A stretch of DNA of 64,000 nucleotides from Sphingomonas sp. UNC305MFCol5.2 (lineage in GTDB: Bacteria; Pseudomonadota; Alphaproteobacteria; Sphingomonadales; Sphingomonadaceae). The stretch spans positions 188,501 to 252,500 of the forward strand of contig NZ_JOOE01000004.1 in NCBI RefSeq assembly GCF_000712135.1, in the 5' to 3' direction. The position numbers and the translations under genes were made by a program. Shown in pieces: positions 1-9,145 of the stretch (its first letter is position 1; each line of letters starts with the position of its first letter). The notes below the pieces were generated by a model that did no database searches, was not told where the DNA came from, and worked only from the letters and a program-made list of their open reading frames with translations.

Positions 1-1
1 A

Positions 2-172
2 GGCGCGGCGAACGCGGCGCTGGTGCCGCTGGTCGCCAGGGCATTCGGCGTGCCGAAACGGGCAGTGACGCTGATTGCGGGCGACACCGCCCGGCGCAAG
101 CGGCTCGCCATCGCCGGGGACGCGGACGCGCTGGCGAAGATCGCCGCCAGCCTCTATGGAACCGGGCCATGA
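2..172 (+). CDS. DUF167 (YggU-type) family protein, 3' end
   Basis: This frame is open from the left edge of the window and ends in TGA, so only the last 56 residues are visible. They read like the C-terminal half of the small DUF167/YggU alpha-beta fold: an AAN segment, then VPKRAV, a strand, the basic RRKR turn of the family, and a final helix. The biochemical role of the family is unknown. Its stop overlaps the folD start as ATGA, so the two are probably translationally coupled. The upstream part lies outside the window. Confidence 0.75.
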   Translation, partial: GAANAALVPLVARAFGVPKRAVTLIAGDTARRKRLAIAGDADALAKIAASLYGTGP

Positions 173-1044
173 GCGCAGCACTGATCGACGGCAAGGCATT
201 CGCGGCGGGCCTCCGCGCCCGCGTGGCGGAACGAGTCCCCGCATTTCGCGAGGCGACGGGCCGCGCGCCCGGGCTAGCGGTGGTGCTGGTCGGTGAGGAT
301 CCCGCTTCGGCGGTCTATGTCCGGTCCAAGGGCAAGATGACCCGCGAGGCGGGGATGGAAAGCTTCGAGCACAGGCTCCCCGCCGATACTGATCAGGCGA
401 CGTTGCTTACTTTGGTCGAGCAGCTCAATGCCGACCCTGCGGTCGACGGCATCCTCGTCCAGCTGCCTTTGCCCAGGCATCTCGACGCCGACGAAGTGCT
501 GCTTCGGATCGATCCCGACAAGGATGTCGACGGCTTCCACCCGGTCAATGCCGGCCGGCTCGCGACCGGGCTGCCGGGGTTCGTGCCGTGCACCCCACTC
601 GGCTGCCTGATGCTGCTCGAGGATCGGCTAGGCGACCTTTCGGGGCTCGATGCCGTGGTCGTCGGCCGCTCGAACATCGTCGGCAAGCCGATGGCCGCCT
701 TGCTGACCGCGAAAAGCTGCACAGTCACGATCGCGCATTCGCGCACGAAGAACCTGCCGCATTATCTCCAGCACGCCGACATCGTCGTCGCCGCGGTTGG
801 CCGCGCGCATTTCGTCAAGGGCGAGTGGCTCAAGCCCGGCGCCACGGTGATCGACGTGGGGATCAACCGAACCGAAAACGGACTCACTGGCGACGTGGAT
901 TTCGACAGCGCCGCGAGCGTGGCAGACGCGATCACGCCTGTGCCCGGCGGCGTCGGCCCGATGACGATCGCGGTCCTGCTCCGCAACACCTTGGTGGCGG
1001 CACACCGTCGCGAAGGCGTGACGCTCGACGAGGCCGGGATTTGA
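169..1044 (+). CDS. folD: Bifunctional methylenetetrahydrofolate dehydrogenase / methenyltetrahydrofolate cyclohydrolase FolD
   Basis: FolD interconverts 5,10-methylene-THF, 5,10-methenyl-THF and 10-formyl-THF in the cytoplasm, feeding purine and formyl-Met synthesis. The 291-residue length is normal for the family. Visible hallmarks are the substrate-domain YVRSKGKM segment with the conserved Lys, the VQLPLP motif, the nucleotide-binding [10 protein letters not shown] loop near residue 165, and the PGGVGPMT motif near residue 260. It starts inside the stop of the DUF167 gene (ATGA), and its stop overlaps the next TTG start (TTGA), so it sits in a tightly packed operon. glyA, another one-carbon gene, lies 40 kb away. 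Confidence 0.97.
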   Translation: MSAALIDGKAFAAGLRARVAERVPAFREATGRAPGLAVVLVGEDPASAVYVRSKGKMTREAGMESFEHRLPADTDQATLLTLVEQLNADPAVDGILVQLPLPRHLDADEVLLRIDPDKDVDGFHPVNAGRLATGLPGFVPCTPLGCLMLLEDRLGDLSGLDAVVVGRSNIVGKPMAALLTAKSCTVTIAHSRTKNLPHYLQHADIVVAAVGRAHFVKGEWLKPGATVIDVGINRTENGLTGDVDFDSAASVADAITPVPGGVGPMTIAVLLRNTLVAAHRREGVTLDEAGI

Positions 1045-1646
1045 TCCTGCTGGCGCTCGCGGTTCAGGCTGCCGCTCCGCAGACGGCGGTGGAGGCCGAG
1101 CACGCGTTCCGCCGCGCAGCGCAGGCCGAGGGGCAATGGACCGCGTTCCGGAAGTTCGCGACCGACGACGCGATCGTGTTCACGCCCCAGCCTGAAAAGG
1201 CGCAGGAGGCACTGCCGACCAAGAACCCGCCGATTGCCGTGCAATGGTGGCCGGCGGAGAGCTATATCTCGTGCGACGGCACCACGGCGATCAACACCGG
1301 TCCTTGGGTGCGGCCGAAAGGCTCCGGCTATTTCACCACCGTCTGGCACAAGCAGGCTGACGGCGGCTGGAAATGGTCCCTCGACGAGGGCGATGCGCTG
1401 AGCACGCCACGCGCGCTTCCGGATAAGCCGCGAGTTCGCACCGCGTCCTGCGCCTCGATCAGCGAACCGACCGCCGATCCCGTGCCGCCTTTGGGCGACA
1501 AGGGCGGCGACGGGACGTCGAAGGACGGAACGCTGCGCTGGCACTGGCAGGTCGATCCTGCTGGCGCGCGCGAATTCGATGCATGGATCTGGAACGGCAA
1601 GACGTTCGTAACGATCGTTTCGGACAAGGTCGCCGCATCCAAATGA
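1041..1646 (+). CDS. Small exported protein of unknown function
   Basis: A TTG start overlaps the folD stop (TTGA). The 201-residue product opens with a short hydrophobic stretch, [12 protein letters not shown], that looks like a compact signal peptide, so export to the periplasm is likely. The mature part is rich in Trp and aromatic residues (VQWWPAE, RWHWQVD, DAWIWNG) and has two Cys (SCDG and TASCAS) that could form a disulfide. It resembles nuclear-transport-factor-2-like sphingomonad proteins of about 200 residues, but I cannot name a family firmly. Its stop overlaps the downstream MarC start (ATGA). The function is unassigned. Confidence 0.75.
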   Translation: MILLALAVQAAAPQTAVEAEHAFRRAAQAEGQWTAFRKFATDDAIVFTPQPEKAQEALPTKNPPIAVQWWPAESYISCDGTTAINTGPWVRPKGSGYFTTVWHKQADGGWKWSLDEGDALSTPRALPDKPRVRTASCASISEPTADPVPPLGDKGGDGTSKDGTLRWHWQVDPAGAREFDAWIWNGKTFVTIVSDKVAASK

Positions 1647-2263
1647 TCGAACTCTTCCTCTCCGCCTTCGTCACTTTCTTCGTGGTGATCGATCCGCCCG
1701 GCTGCGCGCCGATCTTCGCCGGGCTCACCACCGGCGCCAGTGCGGTGCATCGCCGCGCGATGGCGATCCGTGCGGTGCTCGTCGCCTCGGCGATACTGTT
1801 CGGTTTCGCATTGTTCGGCGAAGCGTTGCTTCGCGCGCTCGGCATCAGCCTCAACGCCTTTCGCATCGCCGGCGGGATCATGCTGTTCCTGATCGCGCTC
1901 GAAATGGTGTTCGAACGGCGCACCGAGCGCCGCGAGGACCGTGCCGAGAAGGTCAAGGCCACCGAAGTCGCCGACATTTCGACCTTCCCGATGGCGATGC
2001 CGATGATCGCCGGGCCCGGTTCGATCGCGTCGGTGATGCTGCTGATGTCGCAGAACGAAGGGATCGAGCGCTCCGCCGTGGTGCTCGCGGCGATGGCGTC
2101 GATCCTCGCGCTCACGCTCGTCGCGTTGTTGATCGCCGGGCCGATCATGCGCGTGGTCGGCGCCAAGATCGAGGCGGTGGTGTCGCGGCTGCTCGGCGTG
2201 CTGCTCGCCGCGCTCGCCGCGCAGTTCGTGATCGACGGGCTCCGCGCCAGCTTTGGGGCCTAG
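1643..2263 (+). CDS. MarC/UPF0056 family integral membrane protein
   Basis: A 206-residue protein with six hydrophobic segments. The N-terminal helix ends in VVIDPPG, the MarC-family signature near residue 20, and a second conserved stretch, PMAMPMIAGPGS, lies mid-protein. MarC proteins are inner-membrane proteins of poorly defined function; the historical link to multiple antibiotic resistance has not held up. The ATG that overlaps the previous stop (ATGA) is preferred over an in-frame ATG 60 bases upstream, which would add a charged tail before the first membrane helix. It ends convergently with the next gene, with a 4-base overlap. Confidence 0.9.
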   Translation: MIELFLSAFVTFFVVIDPPGCAPIFAGLTTGASAVHRRAMAIRAVLVASAILFGFALFGEALLRALGISLNAFRIAGGIMLFLIALEMVFERRTERREDRAEKVKATEVADISTFPMAMPMIAGPGSIASVMLLMSQNEGIERSAVVLAAMASILALTLVALLIAGPIMRVVGAKIEAVVSRLLGVLLAALAAQFVIDGLRASFGA

Positions 2264-4101
2264 CGCCGGGGCGGCGCTTTCGGGGCACTGACCGGCGCAT
2301 CGGGCAGATCGTAGCGGATCCGCCACAGCCGGAACGGCGATTTGGCCGGCAGCGCCACCGGCTCGAGCCAGTTGGGCACCTGCCCGCGATGCAATTGCCC
2401 GTAAAAGCCGTTGGGGCTGCGCGAGCGATAGAGCGTGGTCTCGGCCATGTCGGGGCAGATCAGCAGATATTGTGCCTTGTGCCGCGCCGCGATCGGCCGG
2501 AAGCCGCTGGCCGGGCCGGTAAACGCGTGGTGAACGTCGAGGATCGCATTGCCGTTGCGGTGATAGGGCCCGGCGACACCGTCATGGTGCGTGATCGTGA
2601 TCAGACGCGGCCCCATGTCGACATGGCTGAACAGGATCGCCTTGGGGATCGCGTCGAGCGGCCGCAGCGATGTGACCCGCGCGCACGCGGCATTGGCCTG
2701 CGCCACCCGGTCGGGGCCGCTCTTGCCGCCTTTGCCTTTGTCTGCGGGCAGCCAGGGCAGAACCAATCCGGCAAAGAGCCCGGAGACGATCAGAAACGCG
2801 AATACCGATCCGAACACGCGGACCAGTATCGACGAGCGGCCGAGGAACCATGGCACCACCAGCCATGCCAGCGCCGTTGCGCCGGGAACGCTCAGCATCT
2901 GTGCTGCGGGTCCGGCGCGGATCTGCCAGAGCAGCATCGCCGCCGCGAACGCAGTGAACAAGGCGATCGCCGCCCAAGCCACCGCCGCTTCGTTCCGCCG
3001 CGCGCACCATGTCGCGACCAATGCGCCGATGATCCCGATCACCGGCAACGCCGCGATCGGGAAGCCGGTCTTGAACGGGTGACGGTAGATCGGCCGTGCT
3101 TCACGGACATTGTTGAGCCAGGTCCACGCCAGTTCGTCCGAAACCTGCTCGGGGCGCCCCAGGCATTGCGGGAACAGCAATATGAATCCCGCCACGATCG
3201 CGCCGCCCGCCGCCGCGGCCAGCGCGAGCCGCAGCCAGCGATTGTCCGGGTTGAGCAGCGTGAGCGCGAACAACAGGGTTCCCGCCGCGATCATCACCGT
3301 CAGCCAGACCGGAGTCAGCGCGTCACAGCGCAGCACCTGGTTGGCATTCGAGGCGAACAGCGCGAAGCCCAATGCGGAGCCGCCTGCGAGGCTGAGGCCA
3401 TAGACCTGCATCCGCCGCGCATCGTCGCGGTCCCATACCCAGCGCAGCGCGATGATCGCCCCCGCCATCGCGCAATAGGGCAGCATCTCGAGCCCGATCG
3501 TCAGCGACAGCGCGCTTGACAGCCCGACGGTGGCGCCGCCCCGTGCTCGGCGGGTATCGGCCAGCCCGGCCACGGTCAGCGCGAGGCAGGCGAGCTGCCA
3601 GCCATGATGGTCGATGCGCATCGGCGCATACATCAGCATGGTCGAGGTGCAGCCCATCAGGATGATCAGCGCCAGCGGCCATGCGTGCGGCGCCACCAGC
3701 CGGCGGACGGTGAGGCTGAGCCCGGTCATCGTCACCGCCAGCGGGATCAGCGGCGCGAGCCCGCACGCCCATTTCTCCGCCTCGGCCGTGCCGATGAACG
3801 GCTTGAGCAGCAGGATCAGCCCCGCGATCGGCAGATCGACGATGCGCGACCAATGGATGTCGAACCCGCCCATCGCCGGATCGAGCCGATACTGGCGCAG
3901 ATCGTACCAGCCTTGCCCGGCGAGCCAGGCGCGAACCTGCATCAGCCGCATATTGTCGTCGGTGTCGCCGAGCGCGAGCCAATGGATGTTGCCCTGGCGC
4001 TGCCACAGATACCAGGCGACCACGCCCAGCCAGAAGACCAGCATCCCCGTCACCCAATGGCGATCGAGTTCCTTGTCGACGCGCAAATCGCTCAGCTTCA
4101 A
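2260..4101 (-). CDS. Polytopic STT3-like (GT-C fold) membrane protein, putative glycosyltransferase
   Basis: A 613-residue protein with about 11-13 hydrophobic segments and a soluble C-terminal domain of about 150 residues. The first large loop holds GDTDDNMR, and a second loop has MRIDHHGWQ. This resembles the acidic DxD and loop motifs of STT3/PglB oligosaccharyltransferases and other GT-C enzymes. I infer transfer of a lipid-linked sugar on the outer face of the inner membrane; the substrate is unknown. The chosen start is a TTG preceded by GAGGGA at proper spacing; an upstream ATG frame would overlap the divergent GtrA gene and adds a non-membrane, Arg-rich tail. The GtrA/GT2 neighbours support a glycolipid role. 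Confidence 0.72.
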   Translation of the reverse strand: MKLSDLRVDKELDRHWVTGMLVFWLGVVAWYLWQRQGNIHWLALGDTDDNMRLMQVRAWLAGQGWYDLRQYRLDPAMGGFDIHWSRIVDLPIAGLILLLKPFIGTAEAEKWACGLAPLIPLAVTMTGLSLTVRRLVAPHAWPLALIILMGCTSTMLMYAPMRIDHHGWQLACLALTVAGLADTRRARGGATVGLSSALSLTIGLEMLPYCAMAGAIIALRWVWDRDDARRMQVYGLSLAGGSALGFALFASNANQVLRCDALTPVWLTVMIAAGTLLFALTLLNPDNRWLRLALAAAAGGAIVAGFILLFPQCLGRPEQVSDELAWTWLNNVREARPIYRHPFKTGFPIAALPVIGIIGALVATWCARRNEAAVAWAAIALFTAFAAAMLLWQIRAGPAAQMLSVPGATALAWLVVPWFLGRSSILVRVFGSVFAFLIVSGLFAGLVLPWLPADKGKGGKSGPDRVAQANAACARVTSLRPLDAIPKAILFSHVDMGPRLITITHHDGVAGPYHRNGNAILDVHHAFTGPASGFRPIAARHKAQYLLICPDMAETTLYRSRSPNGFYGQLHRGQVPNWLEPVALPAKSPFRLWRIRYDLPDAPVSAPKAPPRR

Positions 4102-4198
4102 AATCGCTTCCCTCGCTCCGCGCTCCGCATTAGGGCGGCGCCCTGCGCGAGGGCAAGCTAGACTAGTGACGGTATTCCTGCATCGGATGGAATCCTTG

Positions 4199-4594
4199 AT
4201 GGCCAGCGGCGTGCTGGGCCAGCTGATCCGCTTCGGCATCGCTGGCGGAATCTCGACCGTGATCTATTCGGCGGTCTATCTGCCGCTCGCATATTTCGTG
4301 CTGCCCAAGAGTTGGGCAGTGCTCGCGGTGCCGCCGGCGTTCCTCGTCGCGGTGGTATGCGGCTTCTTTCTCCACAGCTATTGGAGCTTCAAGGGGCACG
4401 GCACGCGCGATTCGAGCGGACGCCAGCACTTCAAGTTCTTCGTCGTGCAGGGCTTCGGGCTGCTGCTCAACGCGGTGTTCACCTGGGGGATCACCGGGCC
4501 GCTGCACGGTCCGCAATGGCTGCCGCTGGTGCCGATCGTGCTGATCACTCCGTTCGCGACTTTCGCGCTCAACCGCCAATGGGTATTCGGGTAA
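4199..4594 (+). CDS. GtrA family membrane protein (lipid-linked sugar translocase)
   Basis: A 131-residue protein with four membrane segments. It opens with LIRFGIAGG, typical of GtrA, has FFLHSYWSF after the second helix, and ends in FALNRQWVF, the conserved C-terminal signature. GtrA proteins are thought to flip polyprenyl-phosphate-linked sugars made by a GtrB-type GT2 enzyme. Such an enzyme is encoded at 5356-6381. An in-frame ATG 12 bases upstream is possible; this start is favoured by the purine-rich GGATGGAA before it. It is followed after one base by the methyltransferase gene. Confidence 0.88.
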   Translation: MASGVLGQLIRFGIAGGISTVIYSAVYLPLAYFVLPKSWAVLAVPPAFLVAVVCGFFLHSYWSFKGHGTRDSSGRQHFKFFVVQGFGLLLNAVFTWGITGPLHGPQWLPLVPIVLITPFATFALNRQWVFG

Positions 4595-4595
4595 A

Positions 4596-5324
4596 ATGGA
4601 TCGTATCGTCTACGAGCGCATGGCCGCGCACGACACCACCCATTGGTGGTACCGAGCCCGCCGCGACATCCTCGCCGATTACCTGACCCGCTGGGGGGGC
4701 CTTCCGAAGGACGCCCGCATCCTCGAGATCGGCTGCGGCACGGGCCACAACCTGCCGATGCTGGCGCAGTTCGGCGAGATCGATGCGATCGAGATCGACG
4801 AGACCGCGCGCGCCAAGGCCAGCGAGCGGCTCGGCAAGCCGGTCGGCACGTCGCCGCTCCCGGAGCTGGTGGGGGTCGAACCCGGCAGCTACGATCTCGT
4901 CGCGGTGCTCGACGTGATCGAGCATGTCGAGGACGATGTCGCAGCGCTCAAGGCGATCACCGCTGCGCTCAAGCCTGGCGGCCGGATCCTGATCACTGTT
5001 CCCGCGCACCAATGGATGTGGAGCGCACACGACGTGGTCAACCACCATAAGCGCCGCTATTCCAAAGCGGGCTTCGAGGCGCTGCTGGCGAAGTCGGGGC
5101 TGCAGGGCCGCAAGCTCGGCTATTTCAATTCCTTGCTCTTCCCGGTCGCGGTCGCAGCGCGCTTCGCCGGGAAGCTGATGGGCAAGGACGACAGCGACGA
5201 TTCGCCCCCGCCCAAGCCGCTCAACACCTTGTTCGAAGGCATCTTCCGGCTCGAACGCCACATGGTCGGCCGCGTGCCGCTCCCGCCCGGCCTCTCGCTG
5301 ATCGCGCTGGCTTCGGTGAAATAA
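4596..5324 (+). CDS. Class I SAM-dependent methyltransferase
   Basis: A 242-residue soluble protein. Motif I is ILEIGCGTGHNLPML near residue 45, motif II an acidic IEID, and motif IV VAVLDVIEHVEDD. This is the UbiG/Methyltransf_11 type. It starts one base after the GtrA stop, so it is almost certainly cotranscribed with it. The N-terminal THWWYRARR segment is common in methyltransferases of polysaccharide and glycolipid clusters. I infer methylation of a sugar or lipid carrier intermediate made by the neighbouring GT2/GtrA pair. The true acceptor cannot be read from the sequence. Confidence 0.85.
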   Translation: MDRIVYERMAAHDTTHWWYRARRDILADYLTRWGGLPKDARILEIGCGTGHNLPMLAQFGEIDAIEIDETARAKASERLGKPVGTSPLPELVGVEPGSYDLVAVLDVIEHVEDDVAALKAITAALKPGGRILITVPAHQWMWSAHDVVNHHKRRYSKAGFEALLAKSGLQGRKLGYFNSLLFPVAVAARFAGKLMGKDDSDDSPPPKPLNTLFEGIFRLERHMVGRVPLPPGLSLIALASVK

Positions 5325-5353
5325 AAATCCTTCCCAGCTGCGCGGGGGGATTT
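5325..5353. terminator. Hairpin between convergent genes, possible bidirectional terminator
   Basis: Between the stops of the methyltransferase (+) and the GT2 gene (-), AAATCCTTCC can pair with GGGGGGATTT (10 pairs, two of them G-T) around an 11-base loop. A-rich bases on one side and T-rich bases on the other would give U-tracts in both directions. This is inferred from base pairing only. Confidence 0.4.
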
Positions 5354-5355
5354 GA

Positions 5356-6381
5356 TTACTCCGGCCCTTCGCTCCGCGCCGTCTGCGGAGAGACGCTGAC
5401 TTCGCCCGAATCCTCGAAGCGATAGCCGAGCGACGCGTGCCCCAGCACGGGCCCTGCGACATCGGCGACCAGATACAAGGGGCGCCGCTTGGACTCGACA
5501 TAGAGCCGCCCGAGATACTCCCCGATCATCCCCAGCACGAACATCTGCACCGCGCCGAGCACCACCACGACCAGCATCAACGAGGTCCAGCCGGGGATCG
5601 CCCGGCCGAACAGCCAGCCGATCAGGATGTAGAGCACGAGCAGCGCCGACGCGCCGGTCAGCAGCAGCCCGACATGGCTGGCGAAGCGCAGGGGCGCGGT
5701 CGAGAAGCCGGTGATCGCGTCGAGCGCGAAGCGGATCATCTTGCCGAGCGGATATTTGCTCTCGCCGGCGTGCCGTTCGTGCCGGTCATAGGGGAAAGGC
5801 ACTTGCTTGAACCCGATCCACGCCACCATCCCGCGAATGAAGCGCGCCTGTTCGGGGAGCGACAGGAACGCATCGAGCGCGCGCCGGCTCATCAGCCGGA
5901 AGTCGCCGGTGTCGAGCGGGATCGGCGTGTCGGTGATCCGGTCGAGCATGCGGTAGAAGAAGGCCGCGGTGATCTTCTTGAAGATCGTCTCGCCGTCGCG
6001 CTTGCGCCGCACCGCATAGACCACGTCGGCGCCCTGGCTCTTCATCGCCGCGCGCATGTCGGTCAGCAGTTCGGGCGGATCCTGCAGATCGGCGTCGATG
6101 ATCAGGATCTCCTCGCCTGCGCACAGATCGAGGCCGGCGGTGAGCGCAAGCTGATGCCCATGGTTGCGCGAGAGATTGATCGCGACCAGCCGCGGATCGC
6201 CTTCGGAAAGCCGCTGCATCACTTTCCAGCTCGCGTCGCGCGAGCCGTCGTTGATCAGCACGATCTCGTAATCCTGGCCCACGCTCGCCTGCGCCGCGGC
6301 CGAGATGCGCCCGTGGAGCATCTCGAGGCACGCCTCTTCATTGTAGCAGGGGACGACGATGGAAAGCTTGGGCCTCTTCAT
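5356..6381 (-). CDS. GT2 family polyprenyl-phosphate glycosyltransferase (DPM1/GtrB/ArnC type)
   Basis: A 341-residue protein with an N-terminal GT-A domain: LSIVVPCYNEE at the start, INDGSRD, and the metal-binding DADLQDPPE near residue 95. Two C-terminal membrane segments follow (about residues 235-305). This architecture transfers a sugar or aminosugar from a nucleotide donor to polyprenyl phosphate on the cytoplasmic face. With GtrA at 4199 it forms the standard make-and-flip pair, and the STT3-like protein at 2260 could be the final transferase. It lies about 60 bases downstream of the (p)ppGpp synthetase gene on the same strand. Confidence 0.9.
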   Translation of the reverse strand: MKRPKLSIVVPCYNEEACLEMLHGRISAAAQASVGQDYEIVLINDGSRDASWKVMQRLSEGDPRLVAINLSRNHGHQLALTAGLDLCAGEEILIIDADLQDPPELLTDMRAAMKSQGADVVYAVRRKRDGETIFKKITAAFFYRMLDRITDTPIPLDTGDFRLMSRRALDAFLSLPEQARFIRGMVAWIGFKQVPFPYDRHERHAGESKYPLGKMIRFALDAITGFSTAPLRFASHVGLLLTGASALLVLYILIGWLFGRAIPGWTSLMLVVVVLGAVQMFVLGMIGEYLGRLYVESKRRPLYLVADVAGPVLGHASLGYRFEDSGEVSVSPQTARSEGPE

Positions 6382-6440
6382 GACCGGCCGCTGTAACGCC
6401 GTGTTGCTCTGGCGTCACATGAAAATCCAAGGGAGTGGAG

Positions 6441-8528
6441 TTAGACCCGCTCGGCCGAATTCACTGCGTCCGCCGCGCGCAGCGCCGCGAGCAGCCGCAT
6501 CAGATGCGCGGCGTTGCGGACCTCGAGGTCGATCGTGTTGGTGTGGAACGTCGTGTCGCGATTATCCATCCTGAGCCCCAGGATATTGGCCTTTTGCGCG
6601 CCGATCAGCGTCGCCACCGCCCCCAGTGCGCCGGGCTCGTTCTTGAGCGTGACTGCGATCCGCGCGGTGCCGCCCTCGGCCTTGTCGCCCCAGGTCAGGT
6701 CGACCCAATCCTCCTCGTCAGTATCGCCGAGGCTCGCGCAATCGATGCGGTGAACCTCGATCGGCTCGCCGGGGCGGCGCACGCCGACGATCCTGTCGCC
6801 AGGGACCGGGCGGCAATCCTCGGAGAAATGGAAGGCGACGCCGGGGGTCAGCCCCTTGATCTCGATCGCCTGCGCCTGGGTGGGCAATTCATGTTCGGTG
6901 CCTTCGGTCGAGCCGGGCATCACCGCTTCCATCACTTGCGTATCGGTCAGCTTGCGCCGCGCGATCGCCTCCATCAGCACTTCCTCGTCGGAGAGCTTGA
7001 GCCGCTTGAGCGCGTCGGTGAGGGCGCTCTCGCCCGGCAGTGTGGGCAAGCGGCGCACAATGTCGTCATAGAGCTTGCGCCCCAGCGCCACGGTCTCGTC
7101 GCGCTCCTTGTGGCGGATATGGCGGCGGATCGCGGCGCGGGCCTTGCCGGTGATCGCGAAGTTGAGCCAATTGGCCTGCGGCTCCTGCGCCTTGGAGCGC
7201 AAGATCGCGACCTGGTCGCCCTGCTGGATCTCGGTGCGCAGCGGGACGACCTTGCCGTTGACCTTGGCGCCCACCGCCTGATCGCCGAGATCGGTGTGCA
7301 CGGCATAAGCGAAGTCGATCGGCGTCGCCCCCTTGGGCAGCTGGATCAGCTCGCCCTTGGGCGTGAAAGCGAAGATCCGGTCCTGGTACATCGCCATCCG
7401 GGTATGTTCGAGCAGCTCCTCGGGGCTCTCGGCATGCTCCAGGATCTCGATCAGGTCGCGGATCCAGCTCACCTGCGTGTCGGGGCGCACCGAATCCTGC
7501 TTGTACGCCCAGTGGGCGGCAAGGCCGAACTCGGCCTGGGCATGCATGTCGCGCGTGCGGATCTGGATTTCGACGCGGGTGTCGCCGGCATGCATGATCG
7601 TCGTGTGGAGCGAGCGATAGCCATTGCGCTTGGGCGTCGAGATGTAATCCTTGAACCGCCCCGGCACCATCGGCCAGCGGCGATGGATCACGCCCAGCGC
7701 GCGATAGCACTCCTCCTCGGTCTCGACGATCGCGCGGAACGCCATGATGTCGCTGAGCCGCTCGAGCGACACGTGCCGCTCGGACATCTTCTTCCAGATC
7801 GAATAAGGATGCTTCTCGCGCCCCGAGATCTCCGCCTCGACACCGCCGCGCGCGAGCAGCAGCTTCAGCCCCGATGCGATCTTGGCGATCCGGTCCTCAC
7901 CTTCCACCGACAGGCTGTCGAGCCTTTTGGAGATGCTCTCATATGCCTCGGGCTCGAGCTCGCGGAAGGCGAGCGTCTGCATCTCCTTCATGAACTCGTA
8001 CATGCCGATCCGTTCGGCGAGCGGGGCATAGATGTCCATCGTCTCGCGGGCGATGCGCTTGCGCTTGTCCGGGTTCTTGATGTGGTGGAGCGTGCGCATA
8101 TTGTGCAGCCGGTCGGCCAGCTTGACCAGCAGCACGCGGATGTCGTCGGACATCGCCAGCAGGAATTTGCGCAGATTCTCCGCGGCGCGCTCGCTCTCGG
8201 TCTGCGCCTCGATCTTGGAGAGCTTGGTCACGCCGTCGACCATCCGCGCGACATTGTCGCCGAACAGCCGCTGGATCTCCTCGGGCGTGGCGACCGTATC
8301 CTCGATCGTGTCGTGGAGGATGGCGGTGGCGATCGTCTCCGCATCGAGATGCAGGTCGGTCAAAATGCCCGCGACTTCGATCGGATGGCTGAAATAGGGA
8401 TCGCCGCTGGCGCGCTTCTGGCTGCCATGCGCGTTGACCGAGAACACATAGGCGCGGTTGAGCAGCGCCTCATCGGCTTGGGGGTCGTAGGAGAGGACCC
8501 GGTCTACAAGTTCATATTGACGCAACAC
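6441..8528 (-). CDS. rsh: Bifunctional (p)ppGpp synthetase/hydrolase (RelA/SpoT homolog)
   Basis: A 695-residue cytoplasmic protein that makes and degrades the stringent-response alarmone. In order it has an N-terminal HD hydrolase domain with intact ATAILHDTIEDT, a synthetase domain with DIMAFRAIV and KRNGYRSLHTT, a TGS domain (IFAFTPKGELI), a helical part, and a C-terminal ACT domain. Both catalytic sites look intact, as expected for the single Rsh of alphaproteobacteria. The start is a GTG giving the family's usual N-terminus (VLRQYELVDRVL); an upstream ATG adds 12 unconserved residues. It is probably followed in the same transcript by the GT2 gene. Confidence 0.94.
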   Translation of the reverse strand: MLRQYELVDRVLSYDPQADEALLNRAYVFSVNAHGSQKRASGDPYFSHPIEVAGILTDLHLDAETIATAILHDTIEDTVATPEEIQRLFGDNVARMVDGVTKLSKIEAQTESERAAENLRKFLLAMSDDIRVLLVKLADRLHNMRTLHHIKNPDKRKRIARETMDIYAPLAERIGMYEFMKEMQTLAFRELEPEAYESISKRLDSLSVEGEDRIAKIASGLKLLLARGGVEAEISGREKHPYSIWKKMSERHVSLERLSDIMAFRAIVETEEECYRALGVIHRRWPMVPGRFKDYISTPKRNGYRSLHTTIMHAGDTRVEIQIRTRDMHAQAEFGLAAHWAYKQDSVRPDTQVSWIRDLIEILEHAESPEELLEHTRMAMYQDRIFAFTPKGELIQLPKGATPIDFAYAVHTDLGDQAVGAKVNGKVVPLRTEIQQGDQVAILRSKAQEPQANWLNFAITGKARAAIRRHIRHKERDETVALGRKLYDDIVRRLPTLPGESALTDALKRLKLSDEEVLMEAIARRKLTDTQVMEAVMPGSTEGTEHELPTQAQAIEIKGLTPGVAFHFSEDCRPVPGDRIVGVRRPGEPIEVHRIDCASLGDTDEEDWVDLTWGDKAEGGTARIAVTLKNEPGALGAVATLIGAQKANILGLRMDNRDTTFHTNTIDLEVRNAAHLMRLLAALRAADAVNSAERV

Positions 8529-8680
8529 GGAACCTAGATGGCGTCCCGTGCTGCGGCATTGCAACGAAATAGTTGTTTTGGCCCGCCTTCATCGTTCGGC
8601 GCCGGCCTGCTCCCCCACCGGCCACCCAATGGCAGTATATTCCGGGTGGCCGAGTGGGGAGCGGGCGAGCACCGTTCAGA

Positions 8681-8995
8681 TCAACGTGCCTTCGTGTTGC
8701 ACTTGGCCAGCGCGTCGGCGTCGAAGTCGGCGCCATTGGCGCGAAACGACGAGAGTTGGCCCACTTCGCGGGCGACGAGTTCGCAGACGATATTGTCGCG
8801 CGCATTGGCCTTCGAAGCCACGCACACGCCTTCACCGCACTTCCAGATCGTCGAACGCGTGACGAGGCTGGTCTTCTCGGGCGAAGCCACCGGGGTGGCG
8901 GCATAATAGCCGCGGGGGGTCTGGGCGAAGCCGGTCGCGGGGGTAAGCGCCAGCGTGGCCGCGGCAGCTGCCGCGACGGCAAGATAACGGTTCAT
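8681..8995 (-). CDS. Small secreted protein of the CC_3452 type
   Basis: A 104-residue protein. The ATG is chosen because a perfect AGGAGG lies at normal spacing before it; an upstream in-frame ATG lacks this. Residues 1-25 form an Ala-rich signal peptide ending near GFAQ. The mature protein has three Cys in the CGEGVCVAS and VCELV segments and a fourth in KCNTK near the end, compatible with two disulfides in the periplasm. It matches my memory of a small sphingomonad/Caulobacter family of unknown function. It is transcribed divergently from the HxlR regulator at 9146, which may control it. Confidence 0.8.
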   Translation of the reverse strand: MNRYLAVAAAAAATLALTPATGFAQTPRGYYAATPVASPEKTSLVTRSTIWKCGEGVCVASKANARDNIVCELVAREVGQLSSFRANGADFDADALAKCNTKAR

Positions 8996-9018
8996 GTTTT
9001 CCTCCTGGGGAACCTCTG

Positions 9019-9038
9019 TTCGCAACATCAGTTGCGAA
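9019..9038. promoter_or_regulatory. Inverted repeat, candidate operator in divergent promoter region
   Basis: TTCGCAAC-atca-GTTGCGAA is a perfect 8-base inverted repeat about 25 bases upstream of the secreted-protein start and about 110 bases upstream of the HxlR start. It is a plausible binding site for the divergently encoded HxlR regulator. GTTGC words recur in the rest of the spacer. The assignment is inferred from position and symmetry. Confidence 0.4.
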
Positions 9039-9145
9039 TCAATACCTAATTGACATAGAAGTAAGTTGCAAGCAGAAACTCTTGCTGCGTTGCAATGCGT
9101 TATGCCGTTTCCCAGGGTCCGCGATTTGGAGTAAGGTGTTCAGTC

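Noticed and set aside
6435..8537. Very long open frame antisense to the (p)ppGpp synthetase gene
   Set aside because: It mirrors the third-position GC bias of rsh. The antisense product is Arg/Gly/His/Asp-rich without a recognisable fold, and rsh itself matches its family end to end.
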